Positions 5,456 through 6,377 of a DNA stretch of 6,377 bases are shown piece after piece. How positions within the stretch are numbered: position 1 is the first letter of the stretch; each line of letters starts with the position of its first letter. The notes beneath the pieces were generated by a model. It did no database searches. It had not been told where the DNA came from and saw only the letters and a program-made list of their open reading frames with translations. The position numbers and the translations under genes were made by a program. Source of the stretch: Deltaproteobacteria bacterium (GTDB lineage: Bacteria; Myxococcota; XYA12-FULL-58-9; JAUUZB01); NCBI GenBank assembly GCA_030590185.1, contig JAUUZB010000260.1, positions 1 through 6,377 of the forward strand, given 5' to 3'.

Positions 5456-6377
5456 TCATTTGGCGAGCTCGAACCTTCGCGCGGCGCGGAAGATCGGCTT
5501 TTGCTCGCCGTCGCGATCGACGAACACCCCCCAGTGGTAGAGGCCGGGCTCGAGCTGCCGGGTCATCACTTCCTGGGCGGTGGTGGAGATGCGCAGCACC
5601 GGCTCGCCCGCGAGCAGCTCCTTCTGATTCGCCACCACGAACAGATAGGCCGACGGTGGAACCGGCGCCCGCCAGGAGAAGGTGACGAAGCCCATGTACT
5701 GCTCGTGCAGCGAGATCAGGGCGCCGGCCGCGGGTGAGACCAAGAGGTCCGGCACCGGCGTCGGAATGACGTAGATCCGCCGGGAGAAGCCAAACTCCCC
5801 CTGGCGTCCTTCGGTGTTGCGGGTGGCGACGCGCCAGAAGAGGTTGCCGACGGCCTTGGGTCTGTAGCTCCAGGTCGGCTCAGGGATGGCCTCATCGACC
5901 AGGAGTTTCTCGAAGGAGTGATCGGCGGCGACCTGAACGAAGTAGTCGGCCGCCCCCGGGATGGTGTCCCATTTCATCTCGATGTTCATGCCCTTCGAGA
6001 AGCGCACCGTGGCGTCCACGCCGGGCGCCTGCAGGCGAGGAAAGTCTGGCAGCTCGATCGGCTTGCCGGCGAAGCTCCCCCACTTGACGTCCTGGGCGGA
6101 GCCGGTTGCGAGGGTGACGTTCTCTCCCTTGGAGTTGGTCAGCGTGCCTTCCCCTCCTCTGAACGCGACCTCCATCGTCTGGCCCTCGTTGATGCCGACG
6201 CGAAAGGCCAACGCCTCCGAGTTGGCCGCCGGGGCTAGCTCGGTGCGCTCGCCGTCCGGTGCGCGGATGCGAATCTTGCTCTGCCCGGAGCTCAGCACGC
6301 CGCGAATGGTGCCCGAGCGGATCGCGATCTCCTCCACCGCCTCAACGCCCGAGGTGTCGGTTTTCTCGATGACGACG
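5456..6377 (-). CDS. FecR-like protein with two fibronectin-like modules (5' partial)
   Basis: The frame is open through the right edge, so the true start lies outside; an in-frame GTG at 6337 is probably internal. The visible part has 306 codons and ends at TGA 5458-5456. Counting from that GTG, residues 1-90 are beta-rich with the repeating strand-turn pattern of FecR domains (a segment AFRVGINEGQTMEVAF followed by a VTLATGSAQDVKWG turn). Residues about 98-190 look fibronectin type III-like, with the signature WD..PGA..YFVQVA.D..F and later LFWRVATRN. Residues about 195-293 form a second such module, ending in YHWGVFVDRDG and a FRAARRFEL strand. This FecR plus Fn3-like layout is known from deltaproteobacterial envelope proteins, sometimes with LysM domains; whether one precedes here cannot be seen. 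It is unlikely to be a classical iron-dicitrate regulator, because no TonB transducer or sigma factor is visible nearby. It leads the presumed three-gene unit. Confidence 0.82.
   Translation of the reverse strand, partial: VVIEKTDTSGVEAVEEIAIRSGTIRGVLSSGQSKIRIRAPDGERTELAPAANSEALAFRVGINEGQTMEVAFRGGEGTLTNSKGENVTLATGSAQDVKWGSFAGKPIELPDFPRLQAPGVDATVRFSKGMNIEMKWDTIPGAADYFVQVAADHSFEKLLVDEAIPEPTWSYRPKAVGNLFWRVATRNTEGRQGEFGFSRRIYVIPTPVPDLLVSPAAGALISLHEQYMGFVTFSWRAPVPPSAYLFVVANQKELLAGEPVLRISTTAQEVMTRQLEPGLYHWGVFVDRDGEQKPIFRAARRFELAK

Overview
This is a strongly GC-rich bacterial window. It has long open frames on both strands and a marked codon-position GC bias, so most overlapping open frames are shadows. 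The best taxonomic hint is the protein content. A PilZ domain of the kind expanded in myxobacteria and relatives sits beside a PEGA-domain lipoprotein and a FecR/fibronectin-like surface protein. Together with the GC content this suggests Myxococcota or a neighbouring former deltaproteobacterial lineage. That is inference; no marker gene is present.

Layout. Positions 2-898 (+) hold the 3' part of a polytopic membrane protein whose five cysteines, including a His-flanked CXXC, are all predicted to lie on the periplasmic side. It converges on the minus-strand block with only 32 bp between the two stop codons. Positions 931-4908 (-) are one 1325-residue gene. It encodes an N-terminal c-di-GMP-type PilZ domain, a short TPR-like helical segment, about 730 residues of coiled coil containing a diverged 81-residue duplication, a Pro-rich linker, one transmembrane helix and a repetitive Pro/Glu/Ala tail ending in an acidic-hydrophobic peptide. 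Positions 4991-5392 (-) encode a small PEGA lipoprotein. Positions 5456-6377 (-) hold the 3' part of a FecR-like protein with two fibronectin-like modules, whose start lies beyond the right edge.

How they may work together. The three minus-strand genes are co-directional with gaps of 63 and 82 nt, so they look like one transcription unit read FecR-like, then PEGA lipoprotein, then PilZ/coiled-coil. All three products are predicted to be in or at the envelope. The inferred picture is a c-di-GMP-responsive cytoplasmic rod anchored in the inner membrane, with a flexible tail in the periplasm near a lipoprotein and a FecR/Fn3-type protein. This is the most interesting part of the window. Domain identities are reasonably secure for PilZ, PEGA and the coiled coil, but the joint function is a hypothesis. 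No RNA genes, mobile elements, CRISPR arrays or convincing terminators were seen, and no stretch over 300 bases lacks a gene.
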